Shown here piece after piece: positions 49,444 to 57,897 of a DNA stretch of 64,000 nt; position 1 is the stretch's first letter; each line of letters opens with the position of its first letter. This DNA is from an uncultured Lachnospiraceae bacterium (lineage in GTDB: Bacteria > Bacillota > Clostridia > Lachnospirales > Lachnospiraceae). A program made the translations under genes and the position numbers. The stretch lies in NCBI GenBank assembly GCA_910585545.1, contig CAJUFN010000001.1:1-64000 (forward strand), in the 5' to 3' direction. Under the pieces are notes generated by a model. It was not told the DNA's origin. It searched no databases and saw only the letters and a list, made by a program, of their open reading frames with translations.

Positions 49444-50730
49444 ATGAGCAAAAATTACAGCATTGAAACAAAGTGTGTCCAATCAGGATGGCAGCCAAAA
49501 AAGGGAGAACCAAGAGTTGTTCCGATCTATCAGAGTACTACTTTTAAGTATGACACAAGTGAACAGATGGGGCGTTTGTTTGATTTGGAAGACAGCGGAT
49601 ATTTTTATACCCGACTTCAGAATCCGACAAATGATGCAGTTGCGGCAAAAATCTGTGATTTGGAAGGGGGATATGCTGCAATGCTTACGTCTTCCGGGCA
49701 GGCGGCAAGTTTTTATGCCATTATGAATATTGTCGAGGCGGGAGATCATATTATATGTGTGTCTGCGGTTTATGGCGGTACATATAATTTATATGCACAC
49801 ACAATCCGCAAGATGGGTGTGGAAGCAACATTTGTAGATCCACATGCTTCCGAGGAGGAATTAAATGCAGCATTTCGCGATAATACAAAGGCGGTATTTG
49901 GGGAGTCCATTGCGAATCCGGCATTGGTTGTGTTAGATATCGAAAAATTTGCAAAAGCAGCACATGAGCATGGCGTGCCGCTTATTATTGATAACACGTT
50001 TGCAACACCGATAAATTGCCATCCATTTGAATGGGGCGCAGATATCGTAATCCATTCTACAACGAAATACATGGATGGACATGCTATAGCAGTCGGAGGA
50101 GCGATCGTAGACAGCGGTAATTTTGACTGGGAAGCAAATGCGGAGAAATTCCCGGGACTTACAACACCAGACGAGACTTATCACGGTATTGTGTATACAC
50201 AGAAGTTTGGAAAGGGTGCATACATTACGAAAGCAACGGCGCAGCTTATGAGAGATTTAGGCTCTATTCAGTCACCGCAAAATGCATTCCTTTTGAATGT
50301 AGGTCTTGAGACACTGCATCTTCGTGTGCCGAGACATTGTGAGAATGCTAAGAAGGTTGCACAATATTTAAAGAAGCATGAGAAAGTTGCATGGGTAAAC
50401 TGTGCAATGGTCGAAGGGGATAAATACTACGAGCTGGCACAGAAATATATGCCGAATGGTACATGCGGTGTTATCACATTTGGTTTAAAGGGCGGAAGAG
50501 ATGCATCTGTAGCGATGATGGATCACTTAGAGCTTACGGCAATTGTAACACATGTTGCTGATTCCCGTACCTGTGTACTTCATCCGGCAAGCCATACACA
50601 TCGCCAGATGAATGAAAAAGAATTATTAGAAGCAGGAGTACAGCCGGATCTTATCCGTTTCAGCGTGGGAACTGAAAATGCAGATGATATTATTGCAGAT
50701 TTGGAACAGGCATTAGAAGCTGTAAAATAA
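49444..50730 (+). CDS. metY: O-acetylhomoserine sulfhydrylase / aminocarboxypropyltransferase
   Basis: PLP enzyme of the Cys/Met metabolism family that makes homocysteine from O-acetylhomoserine and sulfide. The 428 residues match MetY length (classical gamma-lyases are about 380-400). PLP Lys208 is in STTKYMDGH; YTRLQNPTND and the C-terminal RFSVGTENADDI are family features. AAAGGAGG precedes ATG 49444. No S-box or T-box leader fits in the 20-bp gap upstream. Cystathionine gamma-synthase or methionine gamma-lyase is a less likely alternative. Confidence 0.88.
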   Translation: MSKNYSIETKCVQSGWQPKKGEPRVVPIYQSTTFKYDTSEQMGRLFDLEDSGYFYTRLQNPTNDAVAAKICDLEGGYAAMLTSSGQAASFYAIMNIVEAGDHIICVSAVYGGTYNLYAHTIRKMGVEATFVDPHASEEELNAAFRDNTKAVFGESIANPALVVLDIEKFAKAAHEHGVPLIIDNTFATPINCHPFEWGADIVIHSTTKYMDGHAIAVGGAIVDSGNFDWEANAEKFPGLTTPDETYHGIVYTQKFGKGAYITKATAQLMRDLGSIQSPQNAFLLNVGLETLHLRVPRHCENAKKVAQYLKKHEKVAWVNCAMVEGDKYYELAQKYMPNGTCGVITFGLKGGRDASVAMMDHLELTAIVTHVADSRTCVLHPASHTHRQMNEKELLEAGVQPDLIRFSVGTENADDIIADLEQALEAVK

Positions 50731-50742
50731 CTGTGCATAAAA

Positions 50743-50803
50743 AGAGGGTGTTACAAAATCAACGTATAAGTACGGATATTGATTTTGTACCGCCCCTTTC
50801 TTT
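50743..50803 (+). terminator. terminator after metY
   Basis: Perfect 10-bp stem ACAAAATCAA (50753-50762) / TTGATTTTGT (50779-50788), extended imperfectly by GGGTG against CGCCC, then a CTTTCTTTT tract. Confidence 0.75.
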
Positions 50804-51098
50804 TGGAAATTGATTTATGAAAACCAGCTTGTAGAAACAGGCTTATGGAAATTCGTTTTATTTAGGGTGCTTGGACGTAGAAATGGAAGAATATATGTAT
50901 ATGTCCAAGACTTTTCCAAAATTCTATTTTTAAGAAACTATTTTTCCAAAAATTTCTTGATTTCATAAAAATGGTGGTCATAAAACAAAAATAAAAACGC
51001 CTGATCTCCAACGAGTGGACAAAAATAGGGAGAGAAGTTCGTGTAATATCCATTTGGGCAAGAAGAAAAATAACAAAATCGAAACAGGAGAAATTCTT
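50804..51098. other. AT-rich intergenic region before the Nudix gene
   Basis: With the terminator ahead of it, this makes the longest gene-free stretch of the window (50731-51098). No ORF, tRNA or known riboswitch was recognised. It holds a weak AT-rich inverted repeat (AAGAAA near 50933 with TTTCTT near 50955) and a weak promoter-like pair TTGATT (50957-50962) / TAAAAC (50981-50986) with 18-bp spacing. A short in-frame extension of the Nudix ORF from 51015 lacks a ribosome site and is not counted as coding. Confidence 0.5.
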
Positions 51099-51728
51099 AT
51101 GAGAAGAATTAAAGAAATAAGGCAGATGACACAGAATCGTTTTTTGAATATGTATGAACTTTCCATGCTTTCCGATACCGGAAAAGAAAGTACATATTAT
51201 GTATCGTCAAGAGCAAAAGAAATCAAAGATCTGAAAATCAGTACGAGGGAGAATAAAGCAGACGGGGTTATTATTTACAGTATTTACAAAGATGCGAAAG
51301 ACGGAAAAGAAAAAGTAGTTCTGATTCGTCAGTACCGCTGTCCAATCGATGATTATATCTATGAGTTCCCGGCAGGACTTGTGGATGAAGGGGAAGATTA
51401 TAAGACGGCAGGAGAGAGAGAATTAAAAGAAGAGACCGGACTTGATTTCGAGGCGATAGATGCACCGGATATGTACAGCAAGCCATTTTTTACGACTGTC
51501 GGTATGACGGATGAATCCTGCGGTACCGTATATGGTTATGCGTCAGGTGTTCCATCCAAAGCAGGTCAGGAAGAGACGGAAGAAATCGAAATCGTGCTTG
51601 CGGATAGAGAAGAAGTAAAGCGGATTCTGAAAGAAGAGCGGGTGGCAATCATGTGTGCCTATATGCTCATGCATTTTCTTAGGGCACAAGAGGGCAAAGT
51701 ATTTGAGTTTATAGAAAAGGATACATAG
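51099..51728 (+). CDS. Nudix hydrolase, probable ADP-ribose pyrophosphatase
   Basis: Hydrolyses a nucleoside diphosphate linked to another group, probably ADP-ribose. AGGAG at 51086-51090 sets ATG 51099 (209 residues); the frame opens 28 codons earlier without support. The Nudix box is complete: G-x5-E-x7-REL-x-EETGL, within GLVDEGEDYKTAGEREL. A preceding RQYR and EFPAG are typical of ADP-ribose pyrophosphatases. The next gene begins 2 bp after the stop, so the two are co-transcribed. Confidence 0.9.
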   Translation: MRRIKEIRQMTQNRFLNMYELSMLSDTGKESTYYVSSRAKEIKDLKISTRENKADGVIIYSIYKDAKDGKEKVVLIRQYRCPIDDYIYEFPAGLVDEGEDYKTAGERELKEETGLDFEAIDAPDMYSKPFFTTVGMTDESCGTVYGYASGVPSKAGQEETEEIEIVLADREEVKRILKEERVAIMCAYMLMHFLRAQEGKVFEFIEKDT

Positions 51729-51730
51729 CA

Positions 51731-54376
51731 ATGGGAAAACAGAAATTAGTAGCAGGTATTCTCGCCCATGTGGATGCCGGAAAAACAACTTTATCAGAAA
51801 GCCTTTTGTACCTAAGCGGAAAACTTCGTACATTAGGACGCGTAGATCATAAGGATGCCTTTCTTGATACCTATGAGTTGGAAAAACAACGGGGAATCAC
51901 GATTTTTTCCAAACAGGCGGTGTTTGAGACAAAGGATTATGAAGTGACTTTATTAGACACGCCGGGGCATGTGGATTTTTCTGCGGAGACAGAGCGTACA
52001 TTGCAGGTTCTGGATTATGCAGTGCTGGTCATCAATGGTGCTGACGGAGTACAGGGACATACGCAGACACTCTGGCGGCTTTTAAAGAGACATGAGATTC
52101 CGGTATTTCTTTTTATAAATAAGATGGATCAGCAAGGTTGTGACAGGGAAGCGTTGCTTTGCAGTCTGCAGAAAAAGCTGGACGAGCATTGTGTGGATTT
52201 TGGAGCGCAGGAAGAGGTCTTTTATGAAAATATTGCAATGAGTGAGGAAGATGCATTAAACCATTATCTTGAGAATGGAATCATTGGAACAGAGGAGATT
52301 CAAACTCTTATTGCGAAGCGAAAAGTGTTCCCATGTTATTTCGGCTCCGCGCTTAAGTTAGAAGGTGTCGAATCGTTTTTAGAAGGCTTGAACACTTATA
52401 TGAAAAGCAAAGAGTATGGGGAAGAGTTTGGTGCCAGGGTATATAAAATAGGAAGAGATGCAAAAGGCGAGAGACTAACTTATTTAAAGGTCACAGGTGG
52501 GAAACTAAATGTTAAAGAGGTGCTCACCCAAAGCGAGGAAAAGGTAAATCAGATTCGTATTTATTCCGGTGAAAAATTTGTGACAGTGCCATGCGCGGTG
52601 TCAGGTTCTGTCTGTGCAGTGACTGGTCTTACCGATACTTATGCAGGTCAGGGACTTGGATTTGAAAAAGAGGCGAAACATCCGGTCTTAGAACCAGTCT
52701 TATCTTATCAGATACAGCTTCCGGAAGGATGCGATGTGCACAAAATGCTTTTAAATCTTAAGCAGCTAGAAGAGGAAGATCCGCAGCTCCATATTGTATG
52801 GGAGGAAGCATTACAGGAGATTCATGTCAAGTTGATGGGAGAAGTGCAGATAGAGATTTTGCAGAGCATAATCAAGGAGCGCTTTGGAGTGGAAGTTGCA
52901 TTTGGAACCGGCAATATCGTCTATAAAGAAACGATTGCTGCACCGATAGAAGGAGCCGGTCATTTTGAACCATTGCGGCATTATGCGGAGGTGCATTTGC
53001 TTCTGGAGCCTTTGGAGGCGGGGAGCGGACTTGTATTTGATACCCTGTGCAGTGAAGATATGTTGAGTGGAAACTGGCAAAGATTAATTCTTACCCATCT
53101 TGCAGAGCGGGAACATCCAGGCGTCCTTACCGGAGCGCCGATTACCGACATGAAGATTACGCTTCTTGCAGGAAAATCACATTTAAAGCATACGGAAGGC
53201 GGGGATTTCAGACAGGCTACGTACCGCGCCATCCGTCAGGGATTAAAAAAGGCAAATTCTGTGCTGTTAGAGCCATATTATGAATTTCGATTAGAGATAC
53301 CACCTGAATATGTAGGACGTGCTATGACAGATATTCAAAAAATGTGCGGAAGTTTTGAAACGCCATTTACAGAAGACGAGAGATCTGTTCTTACCGGAAG
53401 CGCTCCGGTATCCGAGATGCGTGCCTATCAGATGGAAGTTATCACATATACAAAAGGAAAGGGAAAGCTCTTTTGCTCATTAAAAGGATATGCGCCTTGT
53501 CATAATCAGGAAGAAGTGGTGTCATCCATTGGCTATGATTCTGAAGGGGACATTGATAATCCGACAGGCTCGGTATTTTGTTCTCATGGGGCAGGATATT
53601 ATGTGCCGTGGAATGAGGTGGATTCTCATATGCATATCCAGATAAAAAATTCAGGAAAATCAAGTGAAGAAAAAACTGTAAAAAAGCAGACCAAAGAAAT
53701 TTTATCTTCGGTTGGTAAAGCGAGTATCGAGGAAAAAGAATTAGAAGAAATTTTTATGCGTACTTATGGAAAGATCGAGCGAAAATCCGGTTATTCCAAA
53801 CGGAACGTAGGAAGTGATGATGAGACGTACACACGAAAGAAAAAAGAGTATGAAAGAGAGTATCTTCTGGTAGACGGATACAATATCATTTTTGCGTGGG
53901 ATGAACTCAAAGAGCTTGCCGATATTGATATTGGAGCTGCAAGATTAAAACTTATGGATATTTTGAGTAATTATCAGGGATATAAAAAGTGTACATTGAT
54001 TCTTGTGTTTGATGCATACAAAGTAGAAGGAAATGTGATTGAGATACAAAAATATCACAATATCCACGTTGTCTATACGAAGGAAGCTGAGACGGCAGAC
54101 CAGTATATCGAAAAGGTTGTCCATGAAATCGGAAGACGTTATCGGGTACGTGTGGCAACTTCGGATAATTTGGAGCAGGTAATCACGGTTGGTCAGGGAG
54201 CTTCACTAGTATCTGCCAGGGAATTTTATATAGAGATAGAAGAGGCAAGAGCGGAAATTAAAGAAGAGATCAGAGAAAGACGGCAAAGTGCAAAGAATTA
54301 TCTTTTTGATCATCTGGATGAAGCGCTTGCCAAAAAGATGGAACAGGTAAGGTTAGGAGAGAAAGATCTGAATTAA
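51731..54376 (+). CDS. TetM-like ribosomal GTPase fused to a Rae1/YacP-like NYN endonuclease
   Basis: The first about 640 residues follow the plan of TetM/EF-G type ribosomal-protection GTPases: G1 AHVDAGKT, switch I with RGITI, G3 DTPGHVDF, G4 NKMD, then beta-barrel and EF-G-like domains III-V. A charged linker (about 650-705) leads to a C-terminal domain (about 708-840) that starts LLVDGYNIIFAWDEL (Asp715). It continues LVFDAYK, ETADQYIE and VATSDNLEQ, the acidic pattern of NYN_YacP nucleases; B. subtilis Rae1/YacP cleaves mRNA in the ribosomal A site. A basic helical tail ends the 881 residues; TetM has about 639. This suggests a ribosome-targeted factor coupling GTPase-driven binding to mRNA cleavage. 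True tetracycline resistance is not implied. Start ATG 51731; the ribosome site is weak, consistent with coupling to the Nudix gene 2 bp upstream. Confidence 0.85.
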   Translation: MGKQKLVAGILAHVDAGKTTLSESLLYLSGKLRTLGRVDHKDAFLDTYELEKQRGITIFSKQAVFETKDYEVTLLDTPGHVDFSAETERTLQVLDYAVLVINGADGVQGHTQTLWRLLKRHEIPVFLFINKMDQQGCDREALLCSLQKKLDEHCVDFGAQEEVFYENIAMSEEDALNHYLENGIIGTEEIQTLIAKRKVFPCYFGSALKLEGVESFLEGLNTYMKSKEYGEEFGARVYKIGRDAKGERLTYLKVTGGKLNVKEVLTQSEEKVNQIRIYSGEKFVTVPCAVSGSVCAVTGLTDTYAGQGLGFEKEAKHPVLEPVLSYQIQLPEGCDVHKMLLNLKQLEEEDPQLHIVWEEALQEIHVKLMGEVQIEILQSIIKERFGVEVAFGTGNIVYKETIAAPIEGAGHFEPLRHYAEVHLLLEPLEAGSGLVFDTLCSEDMLSGNWQRLILTHLAEREHPGVLTGAPITDMKITLLAGKSHLKHTEGGDFRQATYRAIRQGLKKANSVLLEPYYEFRLEIPPEYVGRAMTDIQKMCGSFETPFTEDERSVLTGSAPVSEMRAYQMEVITYTKGKGKLFCSLKGYAPCHNQEEVVSSIGYDSEGDIDNPTGSVFCSHGAGYYVPWNEVDSHMHIQIKNSGKSSEEKTVKKQTKEILSSVGKASIEEKELEEIFMRTYGKIERKSGYSKRNVGSDDETYTRKKKEYEREYLLVDGYNIIFAWDELKELADIDIGAARLKLMDILSNYQGYKKCTLILVFDAYKVEGNVIEIQKYHNIHVVYTKEAETADQYIEKVVHEIGRRYRVRVATSDNLEQVITVGQGASLVSAREFYIEIEEARAEIKEEIRERRQSAKNYLFDHLDEALAKKMEQVRLGEKDLN

Positions 54377-54391
54377 ATGTCAGGTCTTTTT
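54363..54391 (+). terminator. weak terminator overlapping the end of the GTPase-NYN gene
   Basis: AAGATCTGA (54363-54371) pairs with TCAGGTCTT (54380-54388) with one G-T pair and an 8-nt loop, then TTTTT. The left arm lies in the last codons. Confidence 0.6.
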
Positions 54392-54442
54392 CATATTTTA
54401 TGTTTGTTTCGCACATACTAACAAAAATTTGGGAGGTTAGAT

Positions 54443-55147
54443 ATGGGCGAAGAAAATAAGATGCAGGAGCAAAAGACAGAAGAATTAGAAAAACAAAATG
54501 AACAAATCAAAGAAATGGGAAATATTCCTTTATATCAGGGAAAAGGACGCCATAATATACAGCTCTTAACGATCATTGGTGAGATTGAGGGCCACGAGGC
54601 GGTATCCGGGAATGGGAAAGCAACGAAGTATGAACATCTTCTGCCAAGGCTTGCACAGATTGAGAATGATGAGGAGACGGAAGGGGTATTGATTCTATTA
54701 AACACGCTGGGCGGAGACGTAGAAGCCGGACTTGCGATTGCGGAGATGATTGCATCTCTTAGCAAACCTACCGTGTCACTGGTGCTTGGAGGCAGCCATT
54801 CGATCGGAGGACCGCTGGCAGTATCGGCAGACTATTCATTTATCGTACCAAGTGGAACGATGATCATTCATCCGGTAAGAGCAAACGGGATGTTCATCGG
54901 TGTGATACAAAGCCTTCGCAATATGGAAAAGACACAAGATCGTATTACCGGATTTATAGCAAAACATTCTAAGATAAAGCAGGAGCGGATTGAAGAATTG
55001 ATGTTGGATTCCAGTCAGCTCGTGAAAGATGTAGGAACCATGCTGGAAGGAAAAGAAGCGGTGGAAGAAGGATTGATCGATGAAGTCGGCGGAATCAAGG
55101 ATGCCTTAAAGAAGCTTCACGAGATGATTGATTCAAAAAAAAGATGA
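54443..55147 (+). CDS. tepA: ClpP-fold serine protease TepA-like
   Basis: Cytoplasmic ClpP/crotonase-fold peptidase related to B. subtilis TepA (YmfB), reported to affect protein translocation and signal-peptide degradation. In 234 residues, Ser120 in SHSIGGP and His143 in MIIHPVR match the ClpP-type nucleophile and base; an NTLGGDVEAGLAIAE segment resembles the substrate-binding strand. A charged N-terminal extension of about 30 residues is present. Placement directly before spoIIIE/ftsK is the same as in Bacillus. GGGAGG precedes ATG 54443. Confidence 0.88.
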   Translation: MGEENKMQEQKTEELEKQNEQIKEMGNIPLYQGKGRHNIQLLTIIGEIEGHEAVSGNGKATKYEHLLPRLAQIENDEETEGVLILLNTLGGDVEAGLAIAEMIASLSKPTVSLVLGGSHSIGGPLAVSADYSFIVPSGTMIIHPVRANGMFIGVIQSLRNMEKTQDRITGFIAKHSKIKQERIEELMLDSSQLVKDVGTMLEGKEAVEEGLIDEVGGIKDALKKLHEMIDSKKR

Positions 55148-55175
55148 TGACATTAGTTTTTGCAGATGTTATAAT
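55147..55175 (+). promoter_or_regulatory. spoIIIE/ftsK promoter overlapping the tepA stop
   Basis: ATGACA (55147-55152, five of six) and a perfect TATAAT (55170-55175) with 17-bp spacing and an extended TGT (55167-55169). The -35 begins on the last base of the tepA stop codon. Confidence 0.8.
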
Positions 55176-55213
55176 GGGACATGTATGTCTATACGTAATA
55201 AGGGGGAAGTTAT

Positions 55214-57841
55214 ATGGCTTCAAAGACAAGCAGCAGAAAAACAAATACTGCTGCAAAGACAAGTAACAGAAAGAAAAGCACTGCTGCAAAGCGTAAGGGG
55301 AAAAAACAAACATCTGCAAAAACAGCAAAAAATCAGAACACGTTCCTGAAAGACGAGGTAATTATTCTGGTTACATTGGGCATTAGTATTATCTTGTTGC
55401 TCAGCAATTTTGGGATAGGCGGCTTTTTGGGCGAGGGAGTCTCTTCGGTCTTGTTTGGAATTTTTGGATTTATTGCTTATATTATTCCAATCGTTCTGTT
55501 TATTGGAGTTACATTTTTTATATCGAATAAAGGAAACTCTGTCGCTTATGCGAAAACGGTTTCCGGAATCGTATTGATCTGTATGCTTTGTACGTTACTG
55601 CAGCTTTTATTGGATGGATATCATAAGGGAACTTCTCTTTTCGACTATTACCGGATTGCCAGCCGCTATAAAACAGATGGAGGAATCCTTGGAGGAATTT
55701 TTGTGAAAATGCTTTGCCCATCCATCGGAGTTGTCCCTACATATATTATTGTAGTGTTTGCTACGATGATCTGTATGATTATCATTACGGAAAAATCGTT
55801 TCTTACAGGAATAAAAAAAGGGAGTTCCAAAGCATACCAGTCGGCAAAAGAAGATGTAAAACGCAGAAAAGAAAACAAGGAACGGCGTCTGGCAGAGCAG
55901 GAAGCAAGAAATGCAGCAGTGAAAGAGGAGAAAAATAGATATCGAGAACAAGAGGATATAGATCCTTCCTCAAGAATGACAAGAACAGTGTCGGGAGTAT
56001 CTTTTGATACGACCTTAAAGAAACGGGTTCCAGGGGTAAAAGAACTGCACCCAGAAGAGATGGAACCATCGTTTTCTCAGGAGGAATTGTTTGGAGAATT
56101 TAATAGTAATGATCCGTCGGAGCCGGAAAGACCACTTGTAATCAATCGGGTGATTCCGGCGCAGGACGAAGTGAAGGAAGAGTGGATTGCACAGGATAGA
56201 AATAATGATTTGTCAGAAAGCGAAGAAGAAACTTCGCAGGTATTGCCGGAATCAGTAACGGAAACCCATGCAAGGCCACGCAAAACGAAAGAAAGCGCAC
56301 GTGAGGTAGCGCTTGAAACAGCAGGTGTGGAGGCGGCAATCGCGAAAGATAATCAAAAGCCGAAAGCCGTATATCATACGCCGCCGTTATCGCTCTTAAA
56401 GAGAGGGAAAAAATCCGGCGGTGATTCAGATACACATCTGCGGGAAACAGCGTTGAAATTAGAACAGACCCTGCAAAGTTTCGGAGTAGGAGTTACGGTT
56501 ACCAACGTAAGCTGCGGTCCTTGTGTGACAAGATATGAGTTGCAGCCGGAACAAGGCGTGAAGGTAAGCAAAATCGTAGGGCTTGCCGATGACATTAAAC
56601 TGAATCTGGCCGCCGCAGATATTCGTATCGAAGCACCGATTCCCGGAAAAGCGGCAGTCGGTATCGAGGTTCCGAATAAAGAGAATTCGGCAGTTATGTT
56701 AAGAGACTTGATCGAGACAGATGAGTTCCAGAGGCATGAATCGAATATTGCATTTGCAGCCGGCAGAGATATCTCCGGAAAAGTTGTCGTTACAGACATT
56801 CAGAAGATGCCGCATCTTTTGATCGCGGGTGCAACAGGTTCAGGAAAATCGGTGTGTATCAATACATTGATCATGAGTATTTTATTCAAGGCAAAGCCGG
56901 ATGATGTAAAATTGATCATGATTGATCCGAAAGTGGTAGAATTAAGCGTATATAATGGAATTCCTCATTTGATGATACCGGTCGTAACAGATCCGAAGAA
57001 AGCAGCAGGTGCATTGAATTGGGCTGTGGCAGAGATGACAAAACGGTATCAATTATTCGCGGAATATAATGTCCGGGATTTGAAAGGATATAATGATAAG
57101 ATAGAAAGCATCAAAGATATTGAAGATGAAAGAAAGCCGGTAAAATTACCTCAGATTGTTATTATCGTGGATGAGCTTGCAGATCTTATGATGGTAGCGC
57201 CGGGAGAAGTAGAAGAAGCTATTTGTCGTTTGGCGCAGCTTGCAAGAGCGGCGGGACTTCATCTTGTACTGGCAACACAGAGACCATCCGTAAATGTAAT
57301 TACCGGATTGATCAAGGCAAATATGCCATCGAGAATTGCATTTTCCGTATCTTCGGGTGTAGATTCCCGAACGATCATTGATATGAATGGTGCGGAAAAG
57401 CTGCTTGGAAAAGGCGATATGCTCTTTTACCCATCCGGATATCAAAAACCGGTACGCGTGCAAGGGGCTTTTGTGTCTGACAGAGAAGTACAAAGTGTAG
57501 TAGAATATCTGGTGCATAGAAATGGTGAGGTAAACTACGATAATGAGATAGCGGAACATATAAACAGCACGGCTTCCGGTGCAGGCAACATAGGCGGCGA
57601 AGGAGGATCTTTTGATGAAAAAGATGTATATTTTGTAGATGCCGGAAGATTTATCATAGAAAAGGATAAGGCGTCTATCGGAATGCTGCAGCGTGTGTTT
57701 AAAATAGGTTTTAACCGGGCAGCGAGAATTATGGATCAGTTATGCGAAGCAGGTGTTGTCGGTGAAGAGGAGGGAACCAAACCAAGAAAGATACTTATGA
57801 GTATGGAAGAATTTGAGCGATATGTGGAAGAATATGTCTGA
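55214..57841 (+). CDS. DNA translocase FtsK/SpoIIIE
   Basis: Septal DNA pump that clears chromosome from the division or sporulation septum. The 875 residues have a basic N-terminus, four or five membrane segments (about 45-195), a charged linker, alpha domain, RecA-like motor with Walker A AGATGSGKS (about 538-546) and Walker B IVIIVDELADLM, and a C-terminal winged-helix gamma domain (from about 800; SIGMLQRVFKIGFNRAARIMDQL) that reads orienting DNA motifs. Vegetative FtsK and sporulation SpoIIIE cannot be separated by sequence alone; the tepA neighbour favours SpoIIIE-like. Own promoter. Confidence 0.95.
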   Translation: MASKTSSRKTNTAAKTSNRKKSTAAKRKGKKQTSAKTAKNQNTFLKDEVIILVTLGISIILLLSNFGIGGFLGEGVSSVLFGIFGFIAYIIPIVLFIGVTFFISNKGNSVAYAKTVSGIVLICMLCTLLQLLLDGYHKGTSLFDYYRIASRYKTDGGILGGIFVKMLCPSIGVVPTYIIVVFATMICMIIITEKSFLTGIKKGSSKAYQSAKEDVKRRKENKERRLAEQEARNAAVKEEKNRYREQEDIDPSSRMTRTVSGVSFDTTLKKRVPGVKELHPEEMEPSFSQEELFGEFNSNDPSEPERPLVINRVIPAQDEVKEEWIAQDRNNDLSESEEETSQVLPESVTETHARPRKTKESAREVALETAGVEAAIAKDNQKPKAVYHTPPLSLLKRGKKSGGDSDTHLRETALKLEQTLQSFGVGVTVTNVSCGPCVTRYELQPEQGVKVSKIVGLADDIKLNLAAADIRIEAPIPGKAAVGIEVPNKENSAVMLRDLIETDEFQRHESNIAFAAGRDISGKVVVTDIQKMPHLLIAGATGSGKSVCINTLIMSILFKAKPDDVKLIMIDPKVVELSVYNGIPHLMIPVVTDPKKAAGALNWAVAEMTKRYQLFAEYNVRDLKGYNDKIESIKDIEDERKPVKLPQIVIIVDELADLMMVAPGEVEEAICRLAQLARAAGLHLVLATQRPSVNVITGLIKANMPSRIAFSVSSGVDSRTIIDMNGAEKLLGKGDMLFYPSGYQKPVRVQGAFVSDREVQSVVEYLVHRNGEVNYDNEIAEHINSTASGAGNIGGEGGSFDEKDVYFVDAGRFIIEKDKASIGMLQRVFKIGFNRAARIMDQLCEAGVVGEEEGTKPRKILMSMEEFERYVEEYV

Positions 57842-57897
57842 CAGACAGGAACGTATGAGCAGTACATCAAGACGAGAGAAGAGAAGGAGGAATTGAT

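Noticed and set aside
51731..54376. A simple tetracycline-resistance gene (tetM/tetW)
   Set aside because: Only the GTPase half resembles these. The extra NYN domain, lack of mobile-element context and chromosomal neighbours argue for a housekeeping or stress factor.
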